Source: Bryopsis sp. KO-2023 (Eukaryota > Chlorophyta > Ulvophyceae > Bryopsidales > Bryopsidaceae). From it: 64,000 nucleotides of DNA. Below the pieces are notes generated by a model, which was not told the origin of the DNA, did not search any database, and worked only from the letters and a program-made list of their open reading frames with translations. Positions 1 to 11,747 of the stretch are shown piece by piece. The DNA is taken from contig BSYQ01000001.1 in assembly GCA_030272585.1 (NCBI GenBank), forward strand, positions 682,001-746,000. Reading direction: 5' to 3'. How positions within the stretch are numbered: the stretch's first letter is position 1; each line of letters opens with the position of its first letter. Position numbers and translations under genes: made by a program.

Positions 1-333
1 AATGGCAAAATGCAACAAGTTTGCTTTCACTGTTTTGATATATTTTTTAAACTGGTGCAATGATTTTTTTTCACCAAAATTTTTTCATGAATGATGGAAA
101 CATCGCATAGCTGATCCACATTGGAAATAAGTGTTATGGGTCGGGACACATAGAGGGGAAATGGAAGGGAAAAAAAAATGAAGAAACAGCTTTTTTGTGT
201 TTTTTTACTTCTTTTTTGGAGGGGGGGGGGGGGAGTATTGAAGCTATAAATGCCGTGAGCTGTCAATGAAAATTCTCGGATTGCGTAATACTTGTCACAA
301 GAGAATTAAAGGAGAAATTCAATTGCAATGTTT
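1..333. other. No gene recognised; probably intron or 5' part of the methyltransferase gene
   Basis: No coding segment is recognisable here. The stretch is AT-rich and carries a G-run of about 14 bases near 220-234 that follows a T-run. The first recognisable exon of the methyltransferase begins at about 334 after a TTTAG acceptor, so this is most likely intron, with the upstream exons outside the window. Confidence 0.5.
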
Positions 334-2444
334 AGGTATGTATTGCACAAGAGCAAAATTGGAAGATGGGCAGAATATTTTGGAGCTGGGCTGTGGATGG
401 GGTTCTCTTACATTGTTCTTGGTGAGTTTCCCCGTTATCTTGTATCAGCATCAAGCATTGACACCTGGCACTTTTTCAATCATATGTTTCTTCTTTTTGG
501 TGTGCGTGTGTGTGTGTGCTGTCCCTTTTCCTCCATTATTAAAAAAAAAAACCCTTACCCTACCCTTTTTTCAGTCAACTGGGTTTGCACTGTTCAAAAA
601 CTGGCATCAGCAAATCTGAGCCACCATGAATTGAATTTTCGATTTTGGTTCTGTTTTTTTCAGTTTTTTTTCATTTTTTGGAATTTTGGCAGGCTTCCGC
701 TTATCCAAAGAGTAAGATCACAGGGGTGTCCAATTCCGACACACAAAAACTGTACATCGACTCTAAAGCGAAAGAGCTGGGCCTCAACAACATCACCATC
801 ATTACTCAGGATGTCACGGATTTTCATACAACAGACCAGTTCGATCGGGTTCTGTCGGTTGAAATGTTCGAGCACATGAAAAACTACCAGGTGTGGAAAA
901 ACCCGAGAGAAAAATTACGGTTCGCCTTTGGATTGACGCTAGAAAGTTTGTGCTGATGGTTTACCAATCTTAGTTTTGGTCGGTTGATGTTTTGAACTCA
1001 ATAGAAGTATGAGAATCGACAAGGAGGCATAATTTTTTTAAGATGATTAAACCTTTTTAAGCCTATGATTTGAACGGTGTATTGATTGATTGGTGGTGGA
1101 ATTTGTGTATCATTCTGAATGGAATGGGATGGGTTTTTATTACAGGCATTGCTCGAGAATATTTCATCGTGGTTGGCCCCGGGTGGGCTTGTGTTTTTGC
1201 ACTTTTTTTGCCACAAGACCCTACCATACCATTTCAAGGTGCGTATGTGTATCAAAAGGCTCCAAAATATATACGTATTGAGTTAACTCGATATGGTTTA
1301 TAAAAGAAAAAAAGGACTCTGTTCAATATTCTTGAGATTGCCATCAAATTTTTGCCATGTCGGGAAGGTGGGAATTTGGGGCTTTTCTCCTTGTTTGTGC
1401 AAATTTCTCTGTGGTATGCTCCACTAGTTTTTAATTCTTGCCATATGTTGTTTTCCCACAATTTTCATGGTGCCAAGCATCACCGTTTGTCTTATTTATT
1501 ATGAGGAAAGAAGTGCCTCGTTTGTCAAACAATTTTTTTTTGTTCCTTTCAGGTCCAAGGGCCCGACGACTGGATGTCTCGATATTTCTTTTCGGGGGGG
1601 ACCATGCCTTCTCTGGATTTGATGCTGTATTTCCAGGATCACCTCCGTGTGAAAGATATCAAATATGTGAATGGAACTCATTATTCAAAAACTCTGGAGG
1701 CTTGGCTCGAGAAAATGGATGATCAAACTCCTGAAGTCATGACGATCTTCAAAGTACGTTTTTTTTCTTTCGATCACATAGATATATAGATATATGAATG
1801 AATGAATGTTTAATTTACATTAGACAAACTTGCCCAACGAAGGCTGTCCAAACGAGGTGATTTAGCCCATCCCTTGGTAAAAATCCAGCCCAACAACGTC
1901 AGCTCTAGAAAACCCTCCACAGGTGCATCTAAAATAAAGACATTTGTTATATATTTGTTGTTATTTGTTATACATATTTGTTATATTTGTTTATTTTCAA
2001 ACCCTCTGCGAAGAAACCACTGGACAGAAATAAAGCCACCACTGTCGCCCATACATACATATAGACAGATCTATCTATATTTATTTATTTATGTTCCGTT
2101 AATTCACTGGTACGCGAGAAGCGTACATGTGAAAGACTGCTGCTGCTGAAACGGTTTCAAATTAAGACGATTCTAAGCACCCTCAAAATCCACTATCAAA
2201 ATCATGTAAAACCTGATTACCAACAAACAATCAACCATTACCATTACCTGCTTACCAACAGAGATAATTTGGATCTTGCGCTACCTTTTTTTACCCCATG
2301 ATTGTACAGGAAACTTATGGAGAGAAGGATGCAAACAAGTGGAGGATATATTGGCGATTGTTCTATTTGGCATGCAGCGAACTGTTCAACTACAACCAAG
2401 GAAATGAGTGGGGCCTCGCCCACGTCCTTTTCGAAAAGAAGTGA
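334..2444 (+). CDS. SAM-dependent methyltransferase, coclaurine N-methyltransferase/cyclopropane synthase-like (5' incomplete)
   Basis: The product is a class I methyltransferase using S-adenosylmethionine; its substrate cannot be told from the sequence. Exons by eye are about 334-420, 693-890, 1146-1238, 1553-1753 and 2310-2444, each bounded by GT and AG and in phase when joined. SAM motif I reads [15 protein letters not shown]. It is followed by [11 protein letters not shown], by the acidic stretch [16 protein letters not shown], by [16 protein letters not shown] and by [11 protein letters not shown]. These are signatures of the family that includes plant (S)-coclaurine N-methyltransferase and bacterial cyclopropane-fatty-acid synthases. 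The C-terminus ends [12 protein letters not shown] and a TGA at 2442. The N-terminal part of the protein, normally 100 residues or more ahead of motif I, is missing from the window. Confidence 0.85.
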
Positions 2445-3081
2445 CTGGGATTCACATACAACAAGAATATATGGATTGCACTACACCTGTGGGTTTCATT
2501 GCGAGCACTATTGACTTTCTTTGGTTATTTTTTCTTCTGTTTTTTCTTCTTCTCTGATTATTTGAAGAAATGAATCTACTTTGGGATTGTTTTGGAATTT
2601 GTTTTGGCTATTTTTTTAAATTTTAAACCAGGTGGTGGGCGATGTGTCCCTCAAAGAATCGATCTTTGGTATGTGTTCATTCACTCTATTTTTTTCTTGT
2701 GTTCGTGCTGGACAGACTCAGTCCCTGGGGAGAGCTGATTGGCATTAAAGTTGATGTTTATCAATGGTCCAGTTTCTATATTCCCACGTCTCGCTTGAGA
2801 AAAACACAGAACGTAGTTCCAGACTGTTCCCTTGCTACTTTTTTTGCCTCTGTACATGTATATGTCTTGGGCTCCTCTGGTGGGATCATACCTGTAGATG
2901 ACTCCCGGGTCAAGAAATAGCAGCCATTCACTTTGAAATGTATCATTCACACATGTCTGGCTAGCTACTTGAGAATAATTTGAATTTGAGGCATTTCGAT
3001 TCTCATCACTGGAATTTACACCCCTTGACATTTTGATGCAGTTTCTAGACTCCAGCCCTCATACCATCCACACTGTAAAGA
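2445..3081. other. Intergenic, no gene seen
   Basis: This is T-rich sequence after the methyltransferase stop. An open minus-strand frame at 2681-3031 shows no recognisable domain and I do not support it as a gene. The stretch probably holds the methyltransferase 3' UTR. Confidence 0.4.
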
Positions 3082-3736
3082 TGTCTGTGCATTTATTTGG
3101 ATAAATATTTGGATGCTTTTAATATATGTCCATAAGCTCTTGCAAGACAACCAGTAGAGGCCCAAAAAGAGTGAGTTTCAGATTTTCTATGTTGCATAAA
3201 AACATGTCAATCCTGGACCAGGATTCCTGGTGCTTGAGAATATCAGTCATCCAGAAATGCCTCCTGGAGAGTTGGTTTTATTCACATCAAGACAACAAAA
3301 AATAAGTCACAGAAAAACTTCATATATGATAATTGGATATCAAAGGCATGATGGATTCGAACCACCTTTTTGTCCCATTTTGACAAATGCCTTTTTTTTG
3401 TTTTTTGGAGAAAAACCTTTCGGTAAAAAAACTCCACTAAAACACATTCCCATTCAGCCCCTCCGAAAAAATCCCTTTTGATCATCTAACAACTTTTTTT
3501 TCTTTTGCAATCTAACCCCTTTTTTTCTTCTATATCATGTTCTTTTTTTTTTCATTCTGGCTTTCACCTATATGACCCTATAACTCTTTTAATTTTATAT
3601 TCTTTTTTCAGCTCCCACCATACCATTTTTCCATCTATGTTTGAACCCTTCCATCATTTCGTTTTCCTCAACCCCTAAGCTTTCCCTTTCTCTCTCTCTC
3701 TTTTTTTCCTAGGCTTTCCCTTTCTCTTTTTTTTTT

Positions 3737-4507
3737 TCAGAATCCAAAAAGTTTTCTGCGAAGAAATTGGAGGCACTTGTAGACACACCAAGTGACCCCG
3801 ACATCGAAAAAATATTTCTCCACCACCACTCGTTGCATATCCTGCGCAGAAAAAAAAACGAGCAAGCGTTAACACAAACTCAAAAATGAAAGACAAGCAA
3901 AGAAAGCAATAAGAAAACCCAAGTTCAGACGTTTCCGTTTCCTTACGTTGGTTCTGTTGGTTTCGCCGGGACCGTTAAGAATCTCGCCAAGTCGTTCGTC
4001 CAAGGTTGCATCGAGGCCAGGTTCTGGAGAAGAAGGACCGTGTTTTGGGAAAAAAGGTCCGTACATAGGCAAGGGGCCGTATGTTCGCACGACCTCTCCT
4101 TCTTCCTCGGGGATGGTCTCGGTGGAGTTGCTGTCATCGCCAAGGAAACGATCCTTGACCCCGCCAAGCGCAACCACCAAGATCATAAGCACCACAAGTT
4201 TCAACGCAAGACGAAAGGACCACGCCAGCTTTTTCTGGCCCAAGTACTTCTGATATCTTCCGCTCACTCGCAAACTGTGACGAAAACGGCCAAAAACCAA
4301 AAATTAGCTCTCGTCGTCAAGAATTTCGAACGTAAGCATCCAAATTACAAAAAACAAAAGACAGTTTCTCCACTCAAAGACGACCTCCAAGTCACAGCTT
4401 CCTTTTTGCTTACCTAGTAGTTGCACTCGCGTAGTCTCCCGCCGTCTGTGCTCGTATTCCTCGACAGACAAGAACCCCGCATCGATCGGTCTGAACGGGA
4501 TCGACAT
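3737..4507 (-). pseudogene. Small single-pass membrane protein, copy A; probably frameshifted at the exon 1/2 join
   Basis: I do not recognise this gene. Exons are 4507-4414, 4274-3947 and 3841-3737, matching the three exons of copy B at 48360-49133. Exon 1 starts MSIPFRPIDAGFLSVEEYE. Exon 2 has a basic stretch followed by one hydrophobic segment (LALKLVVLMILVVALGG), then an acidic region and a Pro/Gly-rich region. Exon 3 ends FLRRKLFGF. The end of exon 1 is one base shorter than in copy B: CTACTAG before the donor instead of CTAGCGAG. The same splice therefore puts exon 2 out of frame and reaches TGA after a few codons. Exons 2 and 3 are otherwise open and conserved, so the break is either recent or bypassed by a different donor. 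The strand is set by the splice sites. Confidence 0.6.
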
Positions 4508-4814
4508 CTTCCAAACGCAAAACGCACTCGATAACTCCAGGCAAGAAGAAAACCAAGTAAAGCTCACTTAGTGTTTGTGCAAGAAGAAGGTGGTGCACCA
4601 CTCTGAAGGGCTTATAGTCCAGGCGGCTCTGAACCAAATTTGCCACGTGTGCATGACAGTATTCAAAGCAATTTGAGGAAAAAAATCAGAAGAATGCTCC
4701 TGTCACTTTTTATCATTCAATACGAAACACTTGGGGCCTGGGGGCAGTGTACAGAGTTTTATCACCCCTGAGAAAGTTGAGAATCGATGGTCGATGGACA
4801 GGCAGGAGAGTTAC

Positions 4815-5753
4815 TGTCCGAGTTACCAGGTTACTAGCGCTAGTTCTGAACTACTAGCGCTAGTAACGATGTTCACCCCCCCACACTTTCTGTTTCAAAC
4901 TTTATATTTTTTCCCAAAATTTTGCACAGACCTTTCTTATGACTTGAATGTATTGGGAAATAAAAATGAAATCAAAATTCAAACATTAGATCCTAATGCA
5001 CTCCTCCTATCTCCTTGCTAGGAGTTTATTTTATCTGAATCATAGATGTGATCTTATGTACGATTTAATTGTACAAAAATCATAAGATATCAACGCAAAA
5101 CTTCGTAAAAATATGAAAACTTTATTTAAAAAACATCTTAATCTCTATTTTTTTTCATATTTTGGAAGGGTTCTAACAAGTATAGCTTAGAAATCATGGG
5201 CACATAGAACACATTCTGAACACATTCATTCCCACCAAAATCATCACTTTGGAGGTAATATATCCCTCTTGAAACATTACACTGAAAGTTTTGAAGATTA
5301 GTCGACAATAAGTTGTCCACATGTAGAATACATTGTTCCAACGGCAAGAAACGGCAAGAAACTGTCAAAATGCATCAAGTTTGCATTGACCTAACGAAAC
5401 GTTTTTTACATCAAACGAGGCCGGCTTTTTTTCCTTAGAACCCTCAATAGGTGTGGATTGACCTACAATCTATGCTATGAGCTCGAAAATTTTATTTTTT
5501 GAGGTACTGACCATAATATGGTAGAAAAGACAATTATGCAGAAAAAGCCAAAAATGCACTAATTTTGGTGAGAAGCTACGAGCCTCTCAACTTTTTTTTT
5601 CAACTTTAGATTTTTTTATGCGATCTATCTTTGTCTTGTGAACAATTGTTCAGAAAATGAGATCTAAAATCTTTTTTCCAATAACCGTGGAATGATGAAC
5701 GTGGAAGTCATTTTCAGTACTAGCGCTAGTAGTGAAAACTGGTAACTCGGACA
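4815..5753. mobile_element. 939-bp non-autonomous TIR element (MITE-like)
   Basis: The ends are perfect 15-bp inverted repeats, TGTCCGAGTTACCAG at 4815 and its complement ending at 5753. The element is flanked by TTAC on both sides (4811-4814 and 5754-5757). Copy B of the segmental duplication (about 34659-34680, minus sense) has the uninterrupted site with a single TTAC, so the boundaries are exact. The 12-bp palindrome ACTAGCGCTAGT occurs at 4833-4844, 4853-4864 and 5719-5730, just inside the ends. No transposase reading frame is visible. A 4-bp TTAC duplication with these ends does not match a superfamily I can name. Confidence 0.9.
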
Positions 5754-6085
5754 TTACTCCTGATCATGATCAATGAATCTTGCAAGGGCTGTGGGGTGCT
5801 CACCAGAATTAGCCAATGTCAACCTGGTGACAATGTTGCAAGACACTTCAGAAACACAATGCATTCATTTTTTTTCTTTGGTACTGTTCAAAGTTTGCAT
5901 TTCTGCTGCGTGTCCGCGATATTGTTTTAATACAAAGAGGTTGATTATGATGTGGATGAGCGAACAGAGCTGCTGGTTCTTTGTTTGGGATGTGCAAAAC
6001 AAGAATGTATTAAATTTCAATCAAAGGTGTTTATGAAGTTGACGATGATGAAGTTCAGACGACTTGAATGCTGGGCAGTCTCGAT

Positions 6086-6115
6086 CAGGGGTGCAAGTAG
6101 CTACTTGCACCCCTG
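6086..6115. repeat. Perfect 30-bp palindrome
   Basis: The centre is GTAG/CTAC and both arms are perfectly complementary with no loop. It sits two bases before a second, longer palindrome, and just beyond the point where the match between copies A and B of the segmental duplication ends. Confidence 0.95.
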
Positions 6116-6117
6116 TC

Positions 6118-6153
6118 TGGTCTGTGTGTGCACTATAGTGCACACACAGACCA
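6118..6153. repeat. Perfect 36-bp palindrome
   Basis: The arms are CTG/GTGT-rich and centred on CACTATAGTG, perfectly complementary with no spacer. A partial repeat of the arm (CACACAGACC) follows immediately at about 6153-6162. Confidence 0.95.
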
Positions 6154-6162
6154 CACAGACCA

Positions 6163-6740
6163 AGTGAGTTTTTTGGGGGTTCCAAGTTCAGTGTAGAAGC
6201 AAGGAGGCCTGTATAGAGTTATTTCCTTCTCGAAAGTAAAGTTCCCACCTTACTAGGAAGACTAAGGTGGATGTTAGTCAGACTGTAGTCAAAACATGGA
6301 TTCATTGGATACGTTGACAGAAAAAAAGCTGCACCTTCTAGTTTGGAAAAAAAACAAGACAGGCACACATGGACCATAAGAGCAATTTTTTTTTTCCGGT
6401 TTAATGTCATTGAAAACCATTTATCAAGGGGTCACTTGAGCCTGTTGGTCAAAGCAAAAACAAAAATTTCGCAAGGGTAAGAGCTGAGGAGAGGGCAGCA
6501 GGGCACGCAAAGTGAACAATAAAAAGACACATTTAAAATGAAAGCAATAAACCCCCCACCTACCCCAGCAACACTCCCAGCGCAATCCTTCTTTCCCCCC
6601 ATTTCTAACAACAGCCGAACCCTAAGACTGACAGCTATTTACCCCCCCGCACAATGCATCCCCGCTCCCCCCCTCCCCCAGTAACCGCCCACAGAAGAAA
6701 ATCGGTCAATTATTCCGAGTGGTATGTCTATGGACAGATG
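6163..6740. other. Non-coding, likely 3' flank/UTR of CNOT10
   Basis: No gene is seen here. The stretch is rich in C-runs near 6550-6680 and lies just downstream of the CNOT10 stop at 6741-6743. Confidence 0.4.
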
Positions 6741-9700
6741 TCATTGCACCCGCTTCTCCCTTTTCATGAGGGCAAGTGCACCTTCCTTGTTCCCTTGAAC
6801 AAGCTCTATGTAAACCAAGATCAGCATAGCAGGTACCGAGCTGGGGTTATATGCCAGAGCCTTCCATGCACATTGCTGAGCTTCCAACAGCTCCCCCTGA
6901 GTTGCGTACACTGATGCCAGATTGACATACAGTGTTGCGCTGGCATTCGGACCTGCAATAGCATTCCTTTCAAAACTCAGCTCTCGTTCTCCAAGTCCCC
7001 CACCCAAAAAGTGATAATGGGAGTCAGATACAAAAATAGACCCTCTCTCTTAAGCATGAATCGATTTCACAGAGAGAAATATACCGAACCGACCTGAAAG
7101 ATCTGGATGTTGTTGCCCAGCAGCATGCATGCCATTGTCCTCGGCAGTATTTCCGTTTTCATCCTGAAAAAAATCAATCAATATAACAGAAGCTATTCAA
7201 ACGACACAGTGAATTCAACAAAGAGAACAAAAAAATGCCTTTGAACTCTGCTGTTTCGTGAAGAATTGTTTTCTGCCACCGACCTGAGCCATCCCCAACT
7301 GTGGAGTTTCATTTTCATCGTCCTCCAAACCCGCCATGAACATCCCCAACTGGTTTGCAGCTTCAGAGGGTTTGTCCATTAGACAAAGGGCCTCGGAAGA
7401 ATAGCAATTCACCATAAGAGCGATTTGACGATCCATCCAGTGTGCCTGCATGATGGGCTCCAATGCTGCAAGGGCCCTCTCAGGCTGCTCCAGCAACAAA
7501 TGAACATATGCGAGTTTACACAAGGCAAGTTGTCTGATATGTGCTACATCCTGGGACGGAGAGCCCGATCCTGTCAATCGACCCATCGCATTGCTCAGAA
7601 AACGCAAAAAAAAAAGGTTGAACTCCCCCCCCCTCCAAAAAAAAACCAAAAAAAAAAAGTGTGCATCTCCAGTATAACCTTGAGTATTGAGTTCTGCCAA
7701 CAGGTGCAAAAAATGCAATGGAGAAACAACTTTGTGTGTGTTTGCTGGAGAGAGAAATGGATGAGGTTAATAGGGAACACAAGTTTGGTGAGGATCGTTG
7801 AAAATCGTTACCTGTGTGTCCATTAGTTGCTTCGAATGCATTTCTTTGCTCATCAGCCTTGTTGGCCTCACCTGCAAGCATGCGTTCCTGCTGCTCCAAA
7901 AGGAAGCAGGCATTTTGGAGATACGTGATGGCCTCAGAGAGAACTAAGAACAAAACCACACACAGAAGAGTCTGAATGGCCTGTACCGAAAAGGAGGACA
8001 CAAAAAACAAGATACATCACCAACGAGGAAACCATGCTCCACCACTGAAACCTGCAACCCTGAAGTGAAAAATACCTCCAATGCCATGAGAAGCTGCTGC
8101 TGTAGCTTCAGGGAGCAGCAATAACCGATGGGATCTGAACAGAAAAGAGGCAAGAAGCGACTTAAACTTGTTCAATTTGGGCAGAACACTTGGCATCCAG
8201 ATTGCTGAGACTCTCAGTTTCCTGTGAATTTGCCAGTTTTGATATGAACGAGAAACCTACCCACTTTCTCCAACCACCTCAGCAAGGAATGGTTCCCGAG
8301 ATCCTTCCGCCGTTTCACCCGCTGATGCCTTGTCAGCTTCGCCATCCTGGTGAATTCCCAAACAGCACTCCGCCATGCGCAGCCAGAGAATTGGCTGCAG
8401 AAACACATCAATATTGCCCCAAACCACTCGATTGTACAGTCGACGAGGAAATGAAAAAATTTCACCCCCCTGATGAAGCACTTTTCAAAAGAAGAGCAAC
8501 GAAAAATTATGCAGGGAAGTAGTTACCATTCATTCTCACAGAAAACTTGAAAATTTTGTGCACATAAAAGGGATACACCCATTTCTTACGGTCAGGGTTT
8601 TTCGAACCCACGAACAAATAGAATCTCTGAATTTTTCCAGCTCAAACCTTGTCGAACATGAGAACCGCCACGTCCCTAAAACAGTCCAACGCCAGAGTGT
8701 ATCTTTTCAAAAGCAAGTGCTGGAGCCCAGCATTGTACAGCAGCTGAAGCCGTTGCTCATGCATCGTGCTGGGATCAGGCACCGAAATGTCCTAAAACAA
8801 ACATCACCGCATTAAGAAAATCGGCCGAAGACTGCACTACCACAATTGCATGTCCCAGTTCACGGAATATATATATATATAACCTCATTGGCCACCGGGC
8901 AAAACACAACACTGCTGCTTTCCAGAAAAAACAAAATGGATAGATTTCGAAAATTGTCGCCCTGAGTTTCCAGTATTTTTTCCATTTCATCGCCAGCCTT
9001 GATTTGAAAGAAGAGAAAGAAATGGGAGAAAAAAAGCTGGGTGTGCAATCCTCACCAAGACATGCTCCCCTGCGGAGTTGAGGTCCCCATTCTGTTTCAA
9101 GGCGTTCGAAAAGCACAGGCAGGCCGAATTGTGCTTCCCCATTTGATGATAGATCGCACCCATGTTGCACAAAGCAGCCACTCGGACTATTGACGGCTCA
9201 ATCGTGCCCTCCACACATCTGGACAAAATCTTCGCAGCCTTTTTCATGTTCCCTCGAAGGTAATGGAGTTGGGCTTTCAAGAACAGGGCTGGGATGCTGG
9301 TAGGCACGACAGCAAGGATGCACTTGACCTCCCGTTTCACCAGTTTCAGGTCTTTCATGGCGAACAGCAGTTTTGCTCGGTAGATATGAATTACGACTTT
9401 CAGCTCCATGGAGCCAGCCTTGTCTTTGTCTTGTCTGCACATAACGCACCCACAAACCAAAACATGTGAGTGTTTGGAACAAAAGCATCTGATGTTTCGA
9501 AACAAGCTAGTTTCAAACAGCTGGCATAGAACCTGTCCCATCTATATTTCAAAGATTTAAATGAATATAAGCAGCGATTCTCCCAGGTTCTTTTTCCTTA
9601 CCGCGAATCCCCGTTTTTGGTGCCAAGCTGCAATGGCACAACACCCATTTTGGAAAGAGCAGGCAAAGCAAGGGGCCAGCTATCCGCACAGGGCTCCTCT

Positions 9701-11245
9701 GACTCATCTGTATTCGACGAACTGGAATCCCCCATGTGACCGACCCCACCAAATTTTGACCCCATGAACTCCTTCTCCCCATCCATCAAATGCTCCCCGT
9801 CTCGCTCATCTGGCTTGAACAGACTTCCGTACGTTTTCCCAAGGAACCCCACGACATTTTTCGCCTTTTCAAAATCCTTGCGGGGAATGTAAACGTCCAG
9901 CAACAGCAGGCAGACTCGGAAAGCTGTCCCATCGTCCAGTGGTCCGATTCGAGCGAATAACGGCTCCAACAAGGAAAGCACCTCTTTGATCTCCCTTTGC
10001 TGAAACCGGATGATCGCCTGTTGGGTGTCAAAAAAAGTTGAAAGAGACGTTCCAGACTGTAGATTTCAATGAAAGTCATGCATGCACATTAAAAAAAAAT
10101 AGGGAAAAAAAGATACTCAGAAAATGCTTCTTTCATTCATAAATGTCTATCTGCAAATAGAAAAAAAGGTAATCATGGCAGCGGAGGCACCTGTCTGGAT
10201 TGCTCACCATGTTGAGAGATACAACCGCAAGCTCTGCGGTTCTTAAATATGCAGCATTTTCAGATTTATCATCCGGCCCCCATCTGTCGTTCCTCTCCAT
10301 TGCAGCCTATGAAAAAAAAAGTCCCAAAAAATGGTGTGAAATCTTCGAGAACGAAATTGCCTTTGTGGTCAATCGTGTAAAATATGTAAGAAATAGCTAT
10401 TGACTTTTCCAATCCGAAAATCCTACAGTGCATTTTTTTATCCATTGAAGAAATGTTAGATCCGGATTGTTTTTAATTGATCGATCTCAGGAGATATTTT
10501 ATTCTGGGGCTATCTTTTTTCGAACAAAAAACGAAAAATTCGAATATGAAACAAAATCTGCAAAAAAAAGAGAACCCTGATTTTGCTTCAACACAAATTT
10601 ATGCTGCAAAGATTCACTATCTGAAAAAGATCGATCGACGAATCTGCAGGCAAAATATTTGAAAAAGAAATGGGGCATTAATTTGCATGCAAGCGAAATC
10701 AGCATCTCTGTCTTGACAAAAACAGAAGAAAAGAAAAAAAAAAGTCAAAAGTATACCTTTACATCCAACAGTGATTTTAATATCTCTTCGGTGTCCCTGC
10801 ATCCATTCTTGCAAAACTTGGCAATGGCAACATTGTGCAGAACCTGTATCATTTCCAAAATTCAAAATTCTGATTGAGTTTTTTCCTTTGAATTTCTATA
10901 TCATCATTCCCAGAAGGGAAAAAAGTTGAAATTTCAAGTCATGAAATTCCAGGGGAAGCTACTGGGAAACTGAAAACTGAAAGCAGCTTTCTTAACAACT
11001 TCTTGTTTCTACTTTTCCGGAAGAGGAGGGGACAAAATCTCACATCACTGTTTTCTGCCCAACTCTTTATTTTCGAAACTCTTTTTTAAGTAAAAGGTTT
11101 TGCTTTAGCTTGTTTTCACCTTGGGGTCTTGTGGGTTCAGTTTCTGTAAATGTTCCAAAACTCGCAGGCATCCTTCGAATTGCTTGCCTTGCCACAGATT
11201 CAAAGACTCGGTGGCAAGGGTTCGATGGGAAGCGACAGTATCCAT
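6741..11245 (-). CDS. CNOT10: CCR4-NOT complex subunit 10 (CNOT10), TPR protein
   Basis: This is a TPR scaffold subunit of the CCR4-NOT deadenylase complex, which in animals pairs with CNOT11 and acts in cytoplasmic mRNA decay. The ATG at 11245 opens an exon reading SLNLWQGKQFEGCLRVLEHL. Then come exons near 10760-10850 (VLHNVAIAKFCKNG), 10200-10320 (ENAAYLRTAELAVVSLNM), 9598-9980 (FRVCLLLLDVYIPRKDFEKA), 9060-9440 (MKDLKLVKREVKCILAVVP, LFLKAQLHYLRGNMKKAAK, NMGAIYHQMGKHNSACLCF), 8150-8420, 7270-7560, 7100-7165, and a last exon (ASATLYVNLASVYATQGEL) ending in TGA at 6741. Order and motifs follow animal CNOT10. It has at least ten exons. It is divergently arranged with WASHC4, about 500 bp apart. 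The middle exons are placed only approximately. Confidence 0.88.
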
Positions 11246-11747
11246 TCGCCTTCGATGATTCTCTCGAAAGCTGGACAGTTCAGCCCCCCACCGTCTCTAT
11301 AAATTAATTTGCGCTCTTTTTTCCCTTTTCGTAAGGACCGAAACTACTGAATCTCTCGCATGCAGCGGAACTAAAGCTGCCACAAAAAGGAGGTGGAAAA
11401 ATAGAATGATAAAACCAAGCGACCTTCCTCCTTTGCGACCAGAACGAATTCCGACACTCGGTTAAAACAACAATTGAAGGGATTGTGGCTCGGACTCCCT
11501 GAAACCTGATGAGCCCCCCCCTTCTTTTTTTCTTTTTCTTAAACGCCTTCCAATATATACGAGCAAGCGACGAGAAAAGCCTCAGGTGAGCGTCGAGAAC
11601 CAACCTCACAGTCTATTCCGTTTGTTTGCGCTCCGTACGACAGTCCAGTCTGACAAAACGAGTGCTCCAGGAACCCTAGCGGAGTGTTATTGAGAACGCG
11701 GAGCTTGGTCTGGTGCGTGAAATGTTTGCCTTAACGCAGTGAAACGA
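11246..11747. promoter_or_regulatory. Shared upstream region of CNOT10 (-) and WASHC4 (+)
   Basis: This is a 502-bp gap between divergent start codons. A short upstream reading frame starts at the ATG at 11722 and stops just ahead of the WASHC4 ATG. I see no clear TATA box. The region must hold both promoters by position, which is an inference. Confidence 0.45.

Larger units (their letters stand above)
3082..6075 (+). repeat. Segmental duplication, copy A (inverted relative to copy B)
   Basis: This block is repeated in reverse complement in two pieces elsewhere: 49787 down to 48102, then 34710 down to about 34340. The match runs through intergenic DNA, all exons and introns of a small membrane-protein gene, and flanking non-coding DNA. 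Copy A carries a 939-bp TIR element at 4815-5753 that copy B lacks. Copy B carries a 13.4-kb nested retrotransposon that copy A lacks. The copies differ by scattered substitutions and small indels, so the duplication is not very recent. Confidence 0.9.

Noticed and set aside
2681-3031. 116-codon minus-strand frame after the methyltransferase
   Set aside because: No recognisable domain, and it lies in T-rich intergenic DNA.
5773-6036. Similar open frames at 5773-6036 (+) and 34445-34654 (-)
   Set aside because: The similarity comes from the segmental duplication of DNA. Indels and an early stop differ between copies and no domain is present.
8865-8882. TA microsatellite near 8868-8882, GT repeat near 500-520, and AC repeat near 55437-55452
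   Set aside because: These are short simple repeats with no sign of function.
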